A stretch of DNA of 60,908 nt, taken from positions 1-60,908 of the forward strand of contig CAZYTX010000020.1 in the NCBI GenBank assembly GCA_964650485.1, in the 5' to 3' direction. Source of the stretch: CAZYTX01 sp964650485. GTDB lineage: Bacteria > RBG-13-61-14 > DATKZS01. A model generated the notes under the pieces. It did no database searches, was not told where the DNA came from, and worked only from the letters and a program-made list of their open reading frames with translations. The number at the start of each line of letters is the position of its first letter. The stretch's first letter is position 1. Made by a program: the position numbers and the translations under genes. This document shows, piece by piece, positions 34,699-41,463 of this stretch.

Positions 34699-35802
34699 TT
34701 ATACGTTGAACCTGAAGTGGATCACGTCCCCGTCCCGGACCAGGTAGTCCTTGCCCTCCTGCCGGAGCAGGCCGCGCTTTTTGGCCTCGTACTCTGAGCC
34801 GGCCTCGACGAACTGGTCGAACCCGGCGACCTCGGCCTTTATGAAGCCGCGCTCGAAGTCGGTGTGTATCACGCCCGCGGCCTTCTGGGCCGAGGCGCCC
34901 CGGGGCACGGTCCAGGCGCGGAGCTCCGGTCCCACCTTGGTGTAAAAGGTCACCAGGTCGAGCGCCCTGTACCCGGCCCTCACCATCTCAGAAAGCCCGG
35001 TCTCGGGGGCTCCCATCTCTTTCCTGAACTCCTCCTGCTCGGTCTCGGGCAGCTCCCTTATCTCCGCTTCCAGCTTGGCATAAAATGGAACCGCCTCCCT
35101 GCCGTGCCTGTCCGCGTGCCTTGCAAGCTTTTGCAGGCACTCCGGCTCCTGCTCGCCGATTGACTCCTCCCCCATGTTGGCCACGTAGAACATGGGCTTG
35201 GCGGTGAGGGGCGTGATCTCCTTAAGCAGGGACTCGTCTTCCTGCGCAAGCTCCATCTCCGAGAGCGGCTTCTCCTTGTTGAGCCAGGCCGTCATCTGCT
35301 TTAACAGCTCGACCTCCCGCTGCAATGACTTGTCGCCCGCGCGAAGCACCTTGCCTGTCTTGTCCAGCCTGCGCTGGACCCACTCCAGGTCCTTTTGCAA
35401 AAGCTCGAACTCGACCACGGCCGCGTCCCTCTCAGGGTCCACCCCCTCGGCAGACTCGTGGAAGCTAACACCCGGGTCATGGAAGCACCTCACCAGGTGG
35501 GCTACAGCGTCAACGTTTTTTATGTTGTCCAAAAACTCGTTTCCCATGCCCATGCCCTGGCTGGCGCCCTTAATGAGGCCGGCGATGTCAACGAACTCCA
35601 GCACCGGTGGCACAACCTTTTCGGGAGAAAGCATCTCCGAGAGCTTAAGGAGCCTCTCGTCCCTCACCGCCATTGTGCCCACCTGCGGCTCGGTGGTGCA
35701 GAAGGGGTAGCTCTCCGCGGGCACACCCGCGGCGGTGAGTGCATTGAACAGGGTTGACTTGCCCGCGTTTGGAAGCCCCACTATGCCGCACCTGAAGCCC
35801 AT
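34699..35802 (-). CDS. ychF: Ribosome-binding ATPase YchF
   Basis: A 367-residue Obg-family ATPase. Walker A GLPNAGKSTLFNAL is at about 8-21 and DIAGLIKGAS at about 72. The NxxE-type specificity region, a coiled-coil insert (about 130-190), and the C-terminal TGS domain with KAAGVIHTDFERGFIKAEV follow. It preferentially hydrolyses ATP and binds the 70S ribosome in stress responses. Length and motifs are canonical. Confidence 0.96.
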   Translation of the reverse strand: MGFRCGIVGLPNAGKSTLFNALTAAGVPAESYPFCTTEPQVGTMAVRDERLLKLSEMLSPEKVVPPVLEFVDIAGLIKGASQGMGMGNEFLDNIKNVDAVAHLVRCFHDPGVSFHESAEGVDPERDAAVVEFELLQKDLEWVQRRLDKTGKVLRAGDKSLQREVELLKQMTAWLNKEKPLSEMELAQEDESLLKEITPLTAKPMFYVANMGEESIGEQEPECLQKLARHADRHGREAVPFYAKLEAEIRELPETEQEEFRKEMGAPETGLSEMVRAGYRALDLVTFYTKVGPELRAWTVPRGASAQKAAGVIHTDFERGFIKAEVAGFDQFVEAGSEYEAKKRGLLRQEGKDYLVRDGDVIHFRFNV

Positions 35803-35934
35803 GAGAATAATATATCACAACAGAAATATAATGCGAAACATTATATTGAATTCCTGGAAGGACGGAACTCTCAAGCCCGGGGCAAGTCCGTAAGGAAGCA
35901 GCCCTGCGGCCAGATTCAAAATATAATAAAGCCC

Positions 35935-36035
35935 TGAATGGGCGACATAAAGACTCATCGCTCACACCTATAGGAGCACTTGTTCCTTCGGAACCCACAC
36001 GGTTGCAAGCAACCGTATGGGCCACCCTGATACTG
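35935..36035. repeat. Intergenic repeat block (CCTGAATGGGCGACATAAAG type)
   Basis: The gap between ychF and pspA carries CCTGAATGGGCGACATAAAG, followed by hairpins GTTCCTTCGGAAC (35982-35994) and CGGTTGCAAGCAACCG (36000-36015). The CCCACAC..GTRTGGG arrangement also appears near 80-100 of this window. It looks like a dispersed palindromic repeat rather than a gene. The preceding 35820-35934 is AT-rich with no gene. Confidence 0.45.
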
Positions 36036-36049
36036 ATATTCCGTGCTCG

Positions 36050-36078
36050 TTGACCTGGTTATTCAAAGCGGTTATATT
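36050..36078 (+). promoter_or_regulatory. Sigma-70 promoter of the pspA-lemA operon
   Basis: TTGACC, 17-base spacer, TATATT, ending 27 bases before the PspA-family ATG, with AAAGGAGG between. No sigma-54 -24/-12 element, the usual control of enteric pspA, is seen. Confidence 0.6.
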
Positions 36079-36104
36079 TATTATGATCAAAGGAGGTTTG
36101 TGCC

Positions 36105-36821
36105 ATGTCAAGGCAAGGCTTTTTCGCAAGGCTGGTTAACTTGTGGGGCGGCATGTTCGGGAGCTGGGTCGGCCGCAAGGAGGAGTCCAACCCCGAGGCG
36201 GTGTACGAGTCGGCCATTCAGCAGCGGCTCCGCCAGTACGACCAGCTAAAGCAGGCGGTTGCCGGGGTGGTGTATCTTCGCAACAAGCTCGCCGGCGAGC
36301 TTGAGAGGAAGACTGCGGAGCTAAAGGAGCTGCAGGGCCAGGTCATGGTGGCTGTTGAAAAGGGCGAGGACGAGGCCGCGCTGGTTCTGATCCAAAAGAA
36401 GGACGAGGTCCAGGCTGACATCGAGCGTCTCAAAGGGGAGGCCGCGCAGACCGGTGAGGAGGCCGAGGAGGCCAAGAGGAGCCTCACCGAGTTCCAGGGC
36501 GAGATCGAGAGGCTGCGGCGGGAAAAGGAGCGGGCCATGGCCAGGCTTGCCACATTGGAGGCCAGGAGGGCGGTGCAGCACCAGCTCGACCAGCTCTCGC
36601 CCGAGGCTGACGTGCAGGCACTGGAGTCGGTCCGCACCAGGATCGAGAAGCTGGCCGCGGAGCAGGACGCGGCAAGGGAGACCGGCGACCGGGACCTGAA
36701 CGAGAAGCTCGCGCAGATAAAAAAGGAGTCCAGCGTGAACGCGGCCAGGGCGCAGCTCGAGGAGATGAAAAAGGCCAAACAAGAGAAGAAACAGCCCGGC
36801 AAGGTGGAGAAGACGATATAA
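36105..36821 (+). CDS. PspA/IM30 family protein
   Basis: A 238-residue, almost entirely coiled-coil ESCRT-III-like protein. It opens SRQGFFARLVNLWGGMFGSW, probably the amphipathic membrane-binding helix, then has YESAIQQRLRQYDQLKQAV and long heptad stretches. It ends in a Lys-rich tail. PspA proteins coat and repair stressed inner membranes. AAAGGAGG precedes the ATG. LemA follows by 12 bases. No PspF/PspBC partner is present. Confidence 0.88.
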   Translation: MSRQGFFARLVNLWGGMFGSWVGRKEESNPEAVYESAIQQRLRQYDQLKQAVAGVVYLRNKLAGELERKTAELKELQGQVMVAVEKGEDEAALVLIQKKDEVQADIERLKGEAAQTGEEAEEAKRSLTEFQGEIERLRREKERAMARLATLEARRAVQHQLDQLSPEADVQALESVRTRIEKLAAEQDAARETGDRDLNEKLAQIKKESSVNAARAQLEEMKKAKQEKKQPGKVEKTI

Positions 36822-36833
36822 GGAGAGAGCTCA

Positions 36834-37403
36834 ATGAAATCAATGCAGAGATTATTTTCGCTGTTTTTCATTTTTTCGCTCCTGGTCGCCGGCAGCGGCT
36901 GCGGGTACAACCGGCTGGTGAGCCAGGAGGAGGGTGTTGACCAGGCCTGGAGCGAGGTTGAGAACCAGCTCCAGCGCAGGAACGACTTAATCCCCAACCT
37001 GGTGGAGACGGTCAAGGGCTATGCTGCGCACGAGAAGGAGGTGTTCACCCGGGTTTCCGAGGCCCGTGCCAAGCTGGCCGGGGCCGGCACCAGGGAGCAG
37101 AAGATTGACGCAGCCAACGATCTCTCCGGGGCCCTCTCGCGGCTACTGCTCATAGTGGAGCGATACCCGGACCTCAAGGCCAACCAGAACTTCATACGGC
37201 TCCAGGACGAGCTGGCCGGGACCGAGAACAGGATCGCCGTGGCCAGGAGGCGCTACAACCAGGCGGTGCAGCTCTACAACACCACGGTGCGGAGGTTCCC
37301 CACCATGATCGTGGCCAGCATCTTCGGGTTCGAGAAGAAGCCCTACTTCGAGGCGCCCGAGGAGGTGAAAGAATTGCCCCAGGTGCGGTTCGGGGAGGAG
37401 TGA
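36834..37403 (+). CDS. LemA family protein
   Basis: A 189-residue envelope protein. The N-terminal segment FSLFFIFSLLVAGSGCGYN has a lipobox-like GSGC or acts as a helix anchor. The LemA core is seen as NRLVSQEEGVDQAWSEVENQ, then LQRRNDLIPNLVETVKGY and ENRIAVARRRYNQAVQLYNT. Function in bacteria is still unclear, often linked with membrane or protein quality control. It is translationally close to PspA. Its last codons and stop form the left end of the 107-bp direct repeat. Confidence 0.9.
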   Translation: MKSMQRLFSLFFIFSLLVAGSGCGYNRLVSQEEGVDQAWSEVENQLQRRNDLIPNLVETVKGYAAHEKEVFTRVSEARAKLAGAGTREQKIDAANDLSGALSRLLLIVERYPDLKANQNFIRLQDELAGTENRIAVARRRYNQAVQLYNTTVRRFPTMIVASIFGFEKKPYFEAPEEVKELPQVRFGEE

Positions 37404-37493
37404 GGCAATGGACGAGCTGATCTGCGAAAAGCGCGAGCAGATTCTTGAGATCGCAAAGAGGCACGGGGCCAGGAACGTGCGCGTGTTCGGGTC
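37387..37493 (+). repeat. 107-bp direct repeat, copy 1
   Basis: Positions 37387-37493 are identical to 38017-38123, offset 630 bases. The unit runs from the end of the lemA frame (GGTTCGGGGAGGAGTGAGG) through the first 29 codons of the MNT gene. Beyond it the two MNT sequences diverge strongly, so the identity is local and recent. Confidence 0.9.
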
Positions 37494-37692
37494 CGCGGCA
37501 AAAACAGGACTCGGACCTGAAAGCGACATAGATTTTATCGTTGACCTGTCAGATGAAGTTACCCCGTTCTTTCCCGGCGGCCTCATAGCGGACCTTGAAG
37601 AGCTGCTGGGGCGTGAGATACAGGTCCTGACTGAAGAAGCTCTCCACAGTTATATCAAAAGAGAGATACTTGACCAGGCTGTCCCGCTTTGA
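37408..37692 (+). CDS. MNT-family nucleotidyltransferase (MntA-type antitoxin)
   Basis: A 94-residue minimal nucleotidyltransferase. The active site is GSAAKTGLGPESDID: GS at about 30, DxD 12 residues later (GSx10DxD). In characterised HepT/MntA modules the MNT protein AMPylates its HEPN partner on the Tyr of RX4HXY. GGGGAGGAG precedes the ATG and it overlaps the HEPN gene by 4 bases. The first 29 codons are identical to those of the decayed copy at 38038. Confidence 0.88.
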   Translation: MDELICEKREQILEIAKRHGARNVRVFGSAAKTGLGPESDIDFIVDLSDEVTPFFPGGLIADLEELLGREIQVLTEEALHSYIKREILDQAVPL

Positions 37693-38033
37693 AAGACGAC
37701 GGGCTATATTTACTTCATATAAAGGAGTGCACAAGAAGAATAGAGGCATATTCGTCGGAAGGAAGGCAGGCTTTTTTCTCGGATACAAAGACCCAGGACG
37801 CAGTCATTAGAAATCTTCAAATATTGTCGGAATCAACCAAGCGCCTGTCAGAGGCTTTAAAGAAGGAGCACCCCGATATTGATTGGAAGAACATCGCGGC
37901 CTTCAGAAACGTTGTTGTCCATGATTACCTTGGTGTGGACTTGAATCTGATATGGCATATTGTTGAATTTGACATCCCTGAGCTTAAGGCCAAGGTTGAG
38001 AATATTTTATTGATGGGGTTCGGGGAGGAGTGA
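37689..38033 (+). CDS. HEPN domain protein (HepT-type toxin, DUF86)
   Basis: A 114-residue helical HEPN protein. RNVVVHDYLG at about 77 is the RX4HXY RNase motif with the Tyr that partner MNT proteins modify. The start is TTG overlapping the MNT stop. Its last residues LLMGFGEE come from the 107-bp repeat (same nucleotides as the LemA end), so the native C-terminus was replaced when the repeat copy joined. It forms a likely toxin-antitoxin pair. Confidence 0.88.
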   Translation: MKDDGLYLLHIKECTRRIEAYSSEGRQAFFSDTKTQDAVIRNLQILSESTKRLSEALKKEHPDIDWKNIAAFRNVVVHDYLGVDLNLIWHIVEFDIPELKAKVENILLMGFGEE

Positions 38034-38123
38034 GGCAATGGACGAGCTGATCTGCGAAAAGCGCGAGCAGATTCTTGAGATCGCAAAGAGGCACGGGGCC
38101 AGGAACGTGCGCGTGTTCGGGTC
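38017..38123 (+). repeat. 107-bp direct repeat, copy 2
   Basis: This is an exact copy of 37387-37493. It spans the end of the HEPN gene and the first codons of the second, decayed MNT copy. The pair of repeats brackets the intact MNT/HEPN module and could recombine to delete it. Confidence 0.9.
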
Positions 38124-38319
38124 GGTTGCCAGGGGGCCGGGCGGATGACCGCAGTGACATAGATTTCATAGTAGATCTTGAACAAGGAAGAAGCCTTTTC
38201 GACCTCGGAGGTCTCTTGATGGACCTCAAAGACGCTTTGGGGACCTTGTTCTTGTGTGGGAGGTTATTGAACATCATCTTCCGGCACTGAAATCCAGGGT
38301 TGAATCCATGTTAAAATGA
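38038..38319 (+). pseudogene. Decayed second MNT-HEPN copy (frameshifted, fused)
   Basis: It starts like the intact MNT gene, then reads GSVARGPGG and a stop at 38146-38148. Shifting frame restores ADDRSDIDFIVDLEQGRS and LFDLGGLLMDLKDALG, a normal MNT continuation. From about 38238 another frame gives DLVLVWEVIEHH, continuing PALKSRVESML and TGA, which is the C-terminal end of a HEPN protein. So an MNT head is joined to a HEPN tail with most of both missing, plus a frameshift. It cannot encode either protein. Confidence 0.8.
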
Positions 38320-38354
38320 GCTTCGGTTCGTTGTGTCAATACCACCGCCCTTAT

Positions 38355-39389
38355 TTAAAGAGTCCTCTTCATGGCCTGGACAAAGGGTGCGAGGTTCTTC
38401 ATCATTTTCCTGAAGGTCTCGGGCTTCAAGGACTGGCCCCCGTCGGACCATGCCTCCGCGGGGTCCGGGTGCACTTCGACCATGATGCCGTCCGCGCCCG
38501 CGGCCACCGCTGCCCTGGCCATGGGCTCGACCAGCTCCCAGTGGCCGGTGGCGTGGCTGGGGTCCACGATCACGGGCAGGTGGGTCTCGTTTTTGAGCAC
38601 CGGCACCGCGGAGAGGTCCAAGGTGTTCCGGGTGGCCTTCTCGAACGTCCTTATACCCCGCTCGCACAGGATAACGCTTTCGTTGCCTTCGCTCAGCACG
38701 TACTCGGCGCTCATGAGGAACTCCTCGATTGTTGACATCATGCCCCTCTTGAGCATCACCGGCTTCTCGGTCTTTCCCACGGCCTTGAGGAGCGAAAAGT
38801 TCTGTACGTTCCTGGCCCCCACCTGTAGCACGTCCACCCACTTGGCCACCAGGAGCACGTCGCCCGGGTTCATGACCTCGGTGACAACCGGCAGGCCGGT
38901 TTCCTCCCTGGCCATGGCCAGGAGCTTTAGCCCCTCCTCCTCCATGCCCTGGAAGCTGTAGGGCGAGGTCCGCGGCTTGTAGGCCCCTCCCCGCAGCATG
39001 TGCGCTCCAGCCTTGCTCACCGCGGCCGCGGTCTTTTTTATCTGGTCCTCGCTCTCCACCGAGCACGGACCCGCAATGACAATGAACCTCTTGCCCCCAA
39101 CCGGCACGGTCTTTCCGGTCGCGTTGCACTTCACCTTTATGGTGCTTTTCCGGGGCCGGGTGATCCTGGAGGCCAGCTTGTAAGGCCGGAGGATGGGCAT
39201 GACAGAGTCCACGCCGGCCATGGTCTCCAGGGCCTGGAGCCTGGGCTTGCCACGCTCGTCGCCTATGCAGGCCACCACCTTGCGCTCGACCCCGTGGAGC
39301 ACGTGGGGGGTGTAGCCGATCTTCCTCACCTTTGCCGTTACCTGGTCCAGCTCCTCCTTTGTCGCCTTGGGTTTCATCACTATAATCAT
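38355..39389 (-). CDS. aroF: DAHP synthase (AroF I-beta type, ferredoxin-like regulatory domain)
   Basis: A 344-residue 3-deoxy-7-phosphoheptulonate synthase, first step of aromatic amino-acid synthesis. Residues 1-75 form the ferredoxin-like domain (MIIVMKPKATKEELDQVTAK) that binds Phe/Tyr for feedback inhibition in the Thermotoga-type enzyme. The barrel shows AGPCSVESEDQI, LRGGAYKPRTSPYSFQG, VGARNVQNFSLLKAVG and VDPSHATGHWE. It is monocistronic in view. A leader peptide with Phe/Tyr codons and an attenuator lie upstream, so supply is controlled at both transcription and enzyme level. Confidence 0.96.
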   Translation of the reverse strand: MIIVMKPKATKEELDQVTAKVRKIGYTPHVLHGVERKVVACIGDERGKPRLQALETMAGVDSVMPILRPYKLASRITRPRKSTIKVKCNATGKTVPVGGKRFIVIAGPCSVESEDQIKKTAAAVSKAGAHMLRGGAYKPRTSPYSFQGMEEEGLKLLAMAREETGLPVVTEVMNPGDVLLVAKWVDVLQVGARNVQNFSLLKAVGKTEKPVMLKRGMMSTIEEFLMSAEYVLSEGNESVILCERGIRTFEKATRNTLDLSAVPVLKNETHLPVIVDPSHATGHWELVEPMARAAVAAGADGIMVEVHPDPAEAWSDGGQSLKPETFRKMMKNLAPFVQAMKRTL

Positions 39390-39443
39390 CTCGTATCCCC
39401 CTGTACTCTGCTTGCACCCGTCGCGGGCAATGGTTTACACGTT

Positions 39444-39474
39444 AAAAAAGCCGGCGGTTCTTTCCTCGCCGGCT
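39444..39474 (-). terminator. Attenuator terminator of aroF
   Basis: On the minus strand AGCCGGCG and CGCCGGCT form an 8-bp GC stem with a 10-base loop, followed by a run of six T. It lies about 55 bases before the aroF ATG and about 100 after the leader-peptide stop, so it ends the transcript unless the alternative pairing forms. Confidence 0.85.
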
Positions 39475-39536
39475 CCCTCGATAAAAAAGACCATGACTCT
39501 TTTTCCTGCCATGGCCTGTAAAATGCTTTTTATCAG

Positions 39537-39569
39537 GCCGCCGGCTGTTTCTTTTCGTCCGCCGGCGGC
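39537..39569 (-). promoter_or_regulatory. Antiterminator arms of the aroF attenuator
   Basis: GCCGCCGGC (39561-39569) pairs perfectly with GCCGGCGGC (39537-39545). The second arm can instead pair with the CCGCCGGC arm of the terminator. A TCCGGCGG segment at the end of the leader peptide can pair with the first arm. This gives the 1:2, 2:3, 3:4 alternatives of classical attenuators, by eye. Confidence 0.7.
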
Positions 39570-39578
39570 TGTCAAGTT

Positions 39579-39677
39579 TCAAGCTCGCAAAAGTCTCCCG
39601 CCGCCGGACCCTGTAAATATGAAGCCAAAGCGCCGGTAGCCGAAATATCGGTGAGCGTTACGCAGTCTTGAAACCAT
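39579..39677 (-). CDS. aroF leader peptide, Phe/Tyr-rich (32 aa)
   Basis: A 32-codon frame whose middle reads RYFGYRRFGFIF: two Tyr and four Phe within 12 codons, followed by a Gly/Arg-rich end and TGA. It sits between a strong promoter and the attenuator hairpins of DAHP synthase, as pheL-like leaders do. Ribosome stalling at these codons when charged tRNA-Phe/Tyr is scarce would favour the antiterminator. There is no visible ribosome site, and the ATG would be only 2-3 bases from the predicted transcript start, so it may be translated leaderless. Confidence 0.8.
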   Translation of the reverse strand: MVSRLRNAHRYFGYRRFGFIFTGSGGGRLLRA

Positions 39678-39685
39678 CAGGACAT

Positions 39686-39714
39686 ATTTTATCCATGCAC
39701 CATGGATTTGTCAA
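39686..39714 (-). promoter_or_regulatory. Strong aroF promoter with operator-like palindrome
   Basis: Minus-strand TTGACA (39709-39714), 17-base spacer, TAAAAT (39686-39691). The spacer holds a perfect palindrome ATCCATGGTGCATGGAT (39691-39707), lying almost exactly between the two hexamers, as expected of a repressor site that would block RNA polymerase. No cognate regulator is in the window. Confidence 0.75.
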
Positions 39715-39832
39715 TAGCGCGTGCGTCCTTTGCGGGCGGGGGTGGTGCACAAGCTTTTTGCCTGGTGCCTCCCGGCGCGAGAGGTCTTTTGGCGCGGGCA
39801 CGGCGGTCTTATACGCTTTATTATAAGAGGCC

Positions 39833-40645
39833 CTATTCCGCGCCGTACTCGGTCACCGGCTCTCCGCTCTCGCACACGGTGAGCCCCTTGAATCCGGGCT
39901 CCCTGCCGCGGTAGGGGGTGCAGAGCATGGTCTTGTATTGAAGGTCGGGCACGAACTGCTCGTGTACGCATGTCATGTCCCTGGGCCTGGACTCTCGGTC
40001 CTGGTGGTAGGAGTGACACACCTGGCACCCCTTGCGCTCGTGGCATTTCAAGCAGGTGTCCATCTTGAACAGGTCCTTCATGGGGGTGTCGAGTGTCTGT
40101 GGTCCGGTGCAGTGGCACTGCCAGCACCTGTAATGGGGCGGGAACTGGTGTGACTTGTGCCGGAAGACGCTCCTTGGCACAAAGGTCACCTTGCGCTTTT
40201 CTTTGTTCCGGGGGAAGAAGATGGACTCCGGGTCCTGTTCGAGCTGGCGGTGGCACTGGTCGCACTCGCTGTTCTCTAATGCCTGGGGTATGAGCTCGCC
40301 GCCGGTGTGCACGGGGTGGCAGTCCACGCAGCGCTCGGTGCGGGTGTTGTGTATGGTGTTTTTCATAACCGATGGATGGCACCCCGAGCTCAGGCATGAC
40401 TCGTTGGGTACGCCCGTGAAAGGAAGGTGACAGGCCACGCACTCGGATGCGATCTCAGCGTGCCCGGGCGAGAGGTCCTTTGAGAGGAATACGCTGGGGC
40501 TTGCAAAGAACAGGTAGTATGCTCCCCACAAGGCGAACCCCGCGGTGCACAAAGAGAGGAACCACGAGGACTGCACCATCCTTATGAGAGCCGGCAGACG
40601 TATCTCACGCTCTCCGCCCGGGCCGCTGAATTTGAGCCTTTTCAC
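39833..40645 (-). CDS. Membrane-anchored multihaem c-type cytochrome
   Basis: 270 residues. One N-terminal helix (SSWFLSLCTAGFALWGAYYL) is followed by a periplasmic part with six CXXCH sites (CVACH, CVDCH, CDQCH, CWQCH, CLKCH, CQVCH) and a CX4CH (CLSSGCH), so up to seven covalent haems. It belongs with NapC/NirT- or cytochrome c3-like electron carriers in general form. The GTG at 40645 is chosen because it overlaps the stop of the membrane cytochrome b gene by 4 bases; the longer frame lies within that gene. It is the last gene of the redox operon. Confidence 0.85.
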   Translation of the reverse strand: MKRLKFSGPGGEREIRLPALIRMVQSSWFLSLCTAGFALWGAYYLFFASPSVFLSKDLSPGHAEIASECVACHLPFTGVPNESCLSSGCHPSVMKNTIHNTRTERCVDCHPVHTGGELIPQALENSECDQCHRQLEQDPESIFFPRNKEKRKVTFVPRSVFRHKSHQFPPHYRCWQCHCTGPQTLDTPMKDLFKMDTCLKCHERKGCQVCHSYHQDRESRPRDMTCVHEQFVPDLQYKTMLCTPYRGREPGFKGLTVCESGEPVTEYGAE

Positions 40646-41463
40646 GGCACACCAAACCAGGCCACTGATATGACGTGCACCACTATGAAGACCATCATGC
40701 CTATTGTGGTTGGAATATGCAGCAGCAGCCACACCTGGGTCCACCACCTGAAGCGCAGGTGCCTTGCCAGCATGACCAGGAGGTCGTGCACCTCCTCCAC
40801 CTTGGCCGCCAGGTTCATGAAGTGCTCGGCCTCTTCAGGGGAGGCATTGTCGGCCCATGGGCTCACGTCCGCGGAGGGAGGCTCCCCGCCCCCCTCGGTG
40901 CGGTAGAGCGGGATCACCAGCTCGTTGTACACGTCGAGGAAAGCTCCTTCCCGTCCCGAGCAAAGCTCGGATATCTCATCGTGAAGCTGGGAGAGCCGCT
41001 GGCAGAGCTCGTCCGGAATGAGGACCGAGCTCTCGTGCCGGGCCTCCGACCGGGGCAGGAAGTAGAATATGAAAAGACCCATAACCCCTGACACCACGGT
41101 TGCCGCCAGGAAGTAAAAGGCCGCCGCGGCCACGGTGTTCTCCAGGTGGAACCCGGAGTGGGCCACGGTGAGCAGCAGTGCCAGGGTCCCGATAACCACG
41201 TGTGCGTAGAGCCACTGCCGCATGGGCAGGAACGCCCTTTTTAGGTGTCCCTTTCTGAGGTTATACGCAAGCGCCACCAGTACGGCCATCAAGGCGGCGA
41301 GTCCCAGCGCCATGCCCTTGTGGTCCCCGCCCCTGCACTCGACCCCTTGCGCGCAGGGCCACATAAGCGCTATGCTTGCCGCGGTCCCGGCCACCAGCGC
41401 CAGTGTCCATATAACCGGGCTTGCGATGCGCCTGCCCGGGCGCGGTCTATTCGCTATCCCCAT
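40642..41463 (-). CDS. Membrane cytochrome b-like electron-transfer protein
   Basis: 273 residues with four N-terminal membrane helices (about 15-150), a soluble insert of about 90 residues and a fifth helix near the end. His residues at the membrane faces (LYAHVVIG, TVAHSGFH, LLHIPTT, IVVHVIS) could hold two b-type haems, as in DMSO-reductase-type anchor subunits or cytochrome b561-like proteins. It overlaps the CNB-ferredoxin stop by 17 bases and the multihaem start by 4. It would pass electrons between the Fe-S protein and the c-type cytochromes. Confidence 0.75.
   Translation of the reverse strand: MGIANRPRPGRRIASPVIWTLALVAGTAASIALMWPCAQGVECRGGDHKGMALGLAALMAVLVALAYNLRKGHLKRAFLPMRQWLYAHVVIGTLALLLTVAHSGFHLENTVAAAAFYFLAATVVSGVMGLFIFYFLPRSEARHESSVLIPDELCQRLSQLHDEISELCSGREGAFLDVYNELVIPLYRTEGGGEPPSADVSPWADNASPEEAEHFMNLAAKVEEVHDLLVMLARHLRFRWWTQVWLLLHIPTTIGMMVFIVVHVISVAWFGVP

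Noticed and set aside
37387..38123. Direct repeats as CRISPR
   Set aside because: Only two 107-bp copies, both partly coding, 630 bases apart; there are no regular spacers or cas genes anywhere in the window.
38311..39417. 368-codon minus-strand frame over aroF
   Set aside because: Out-of-frame shadow of DAHP synthase, extremely Gly/Arg-rich.
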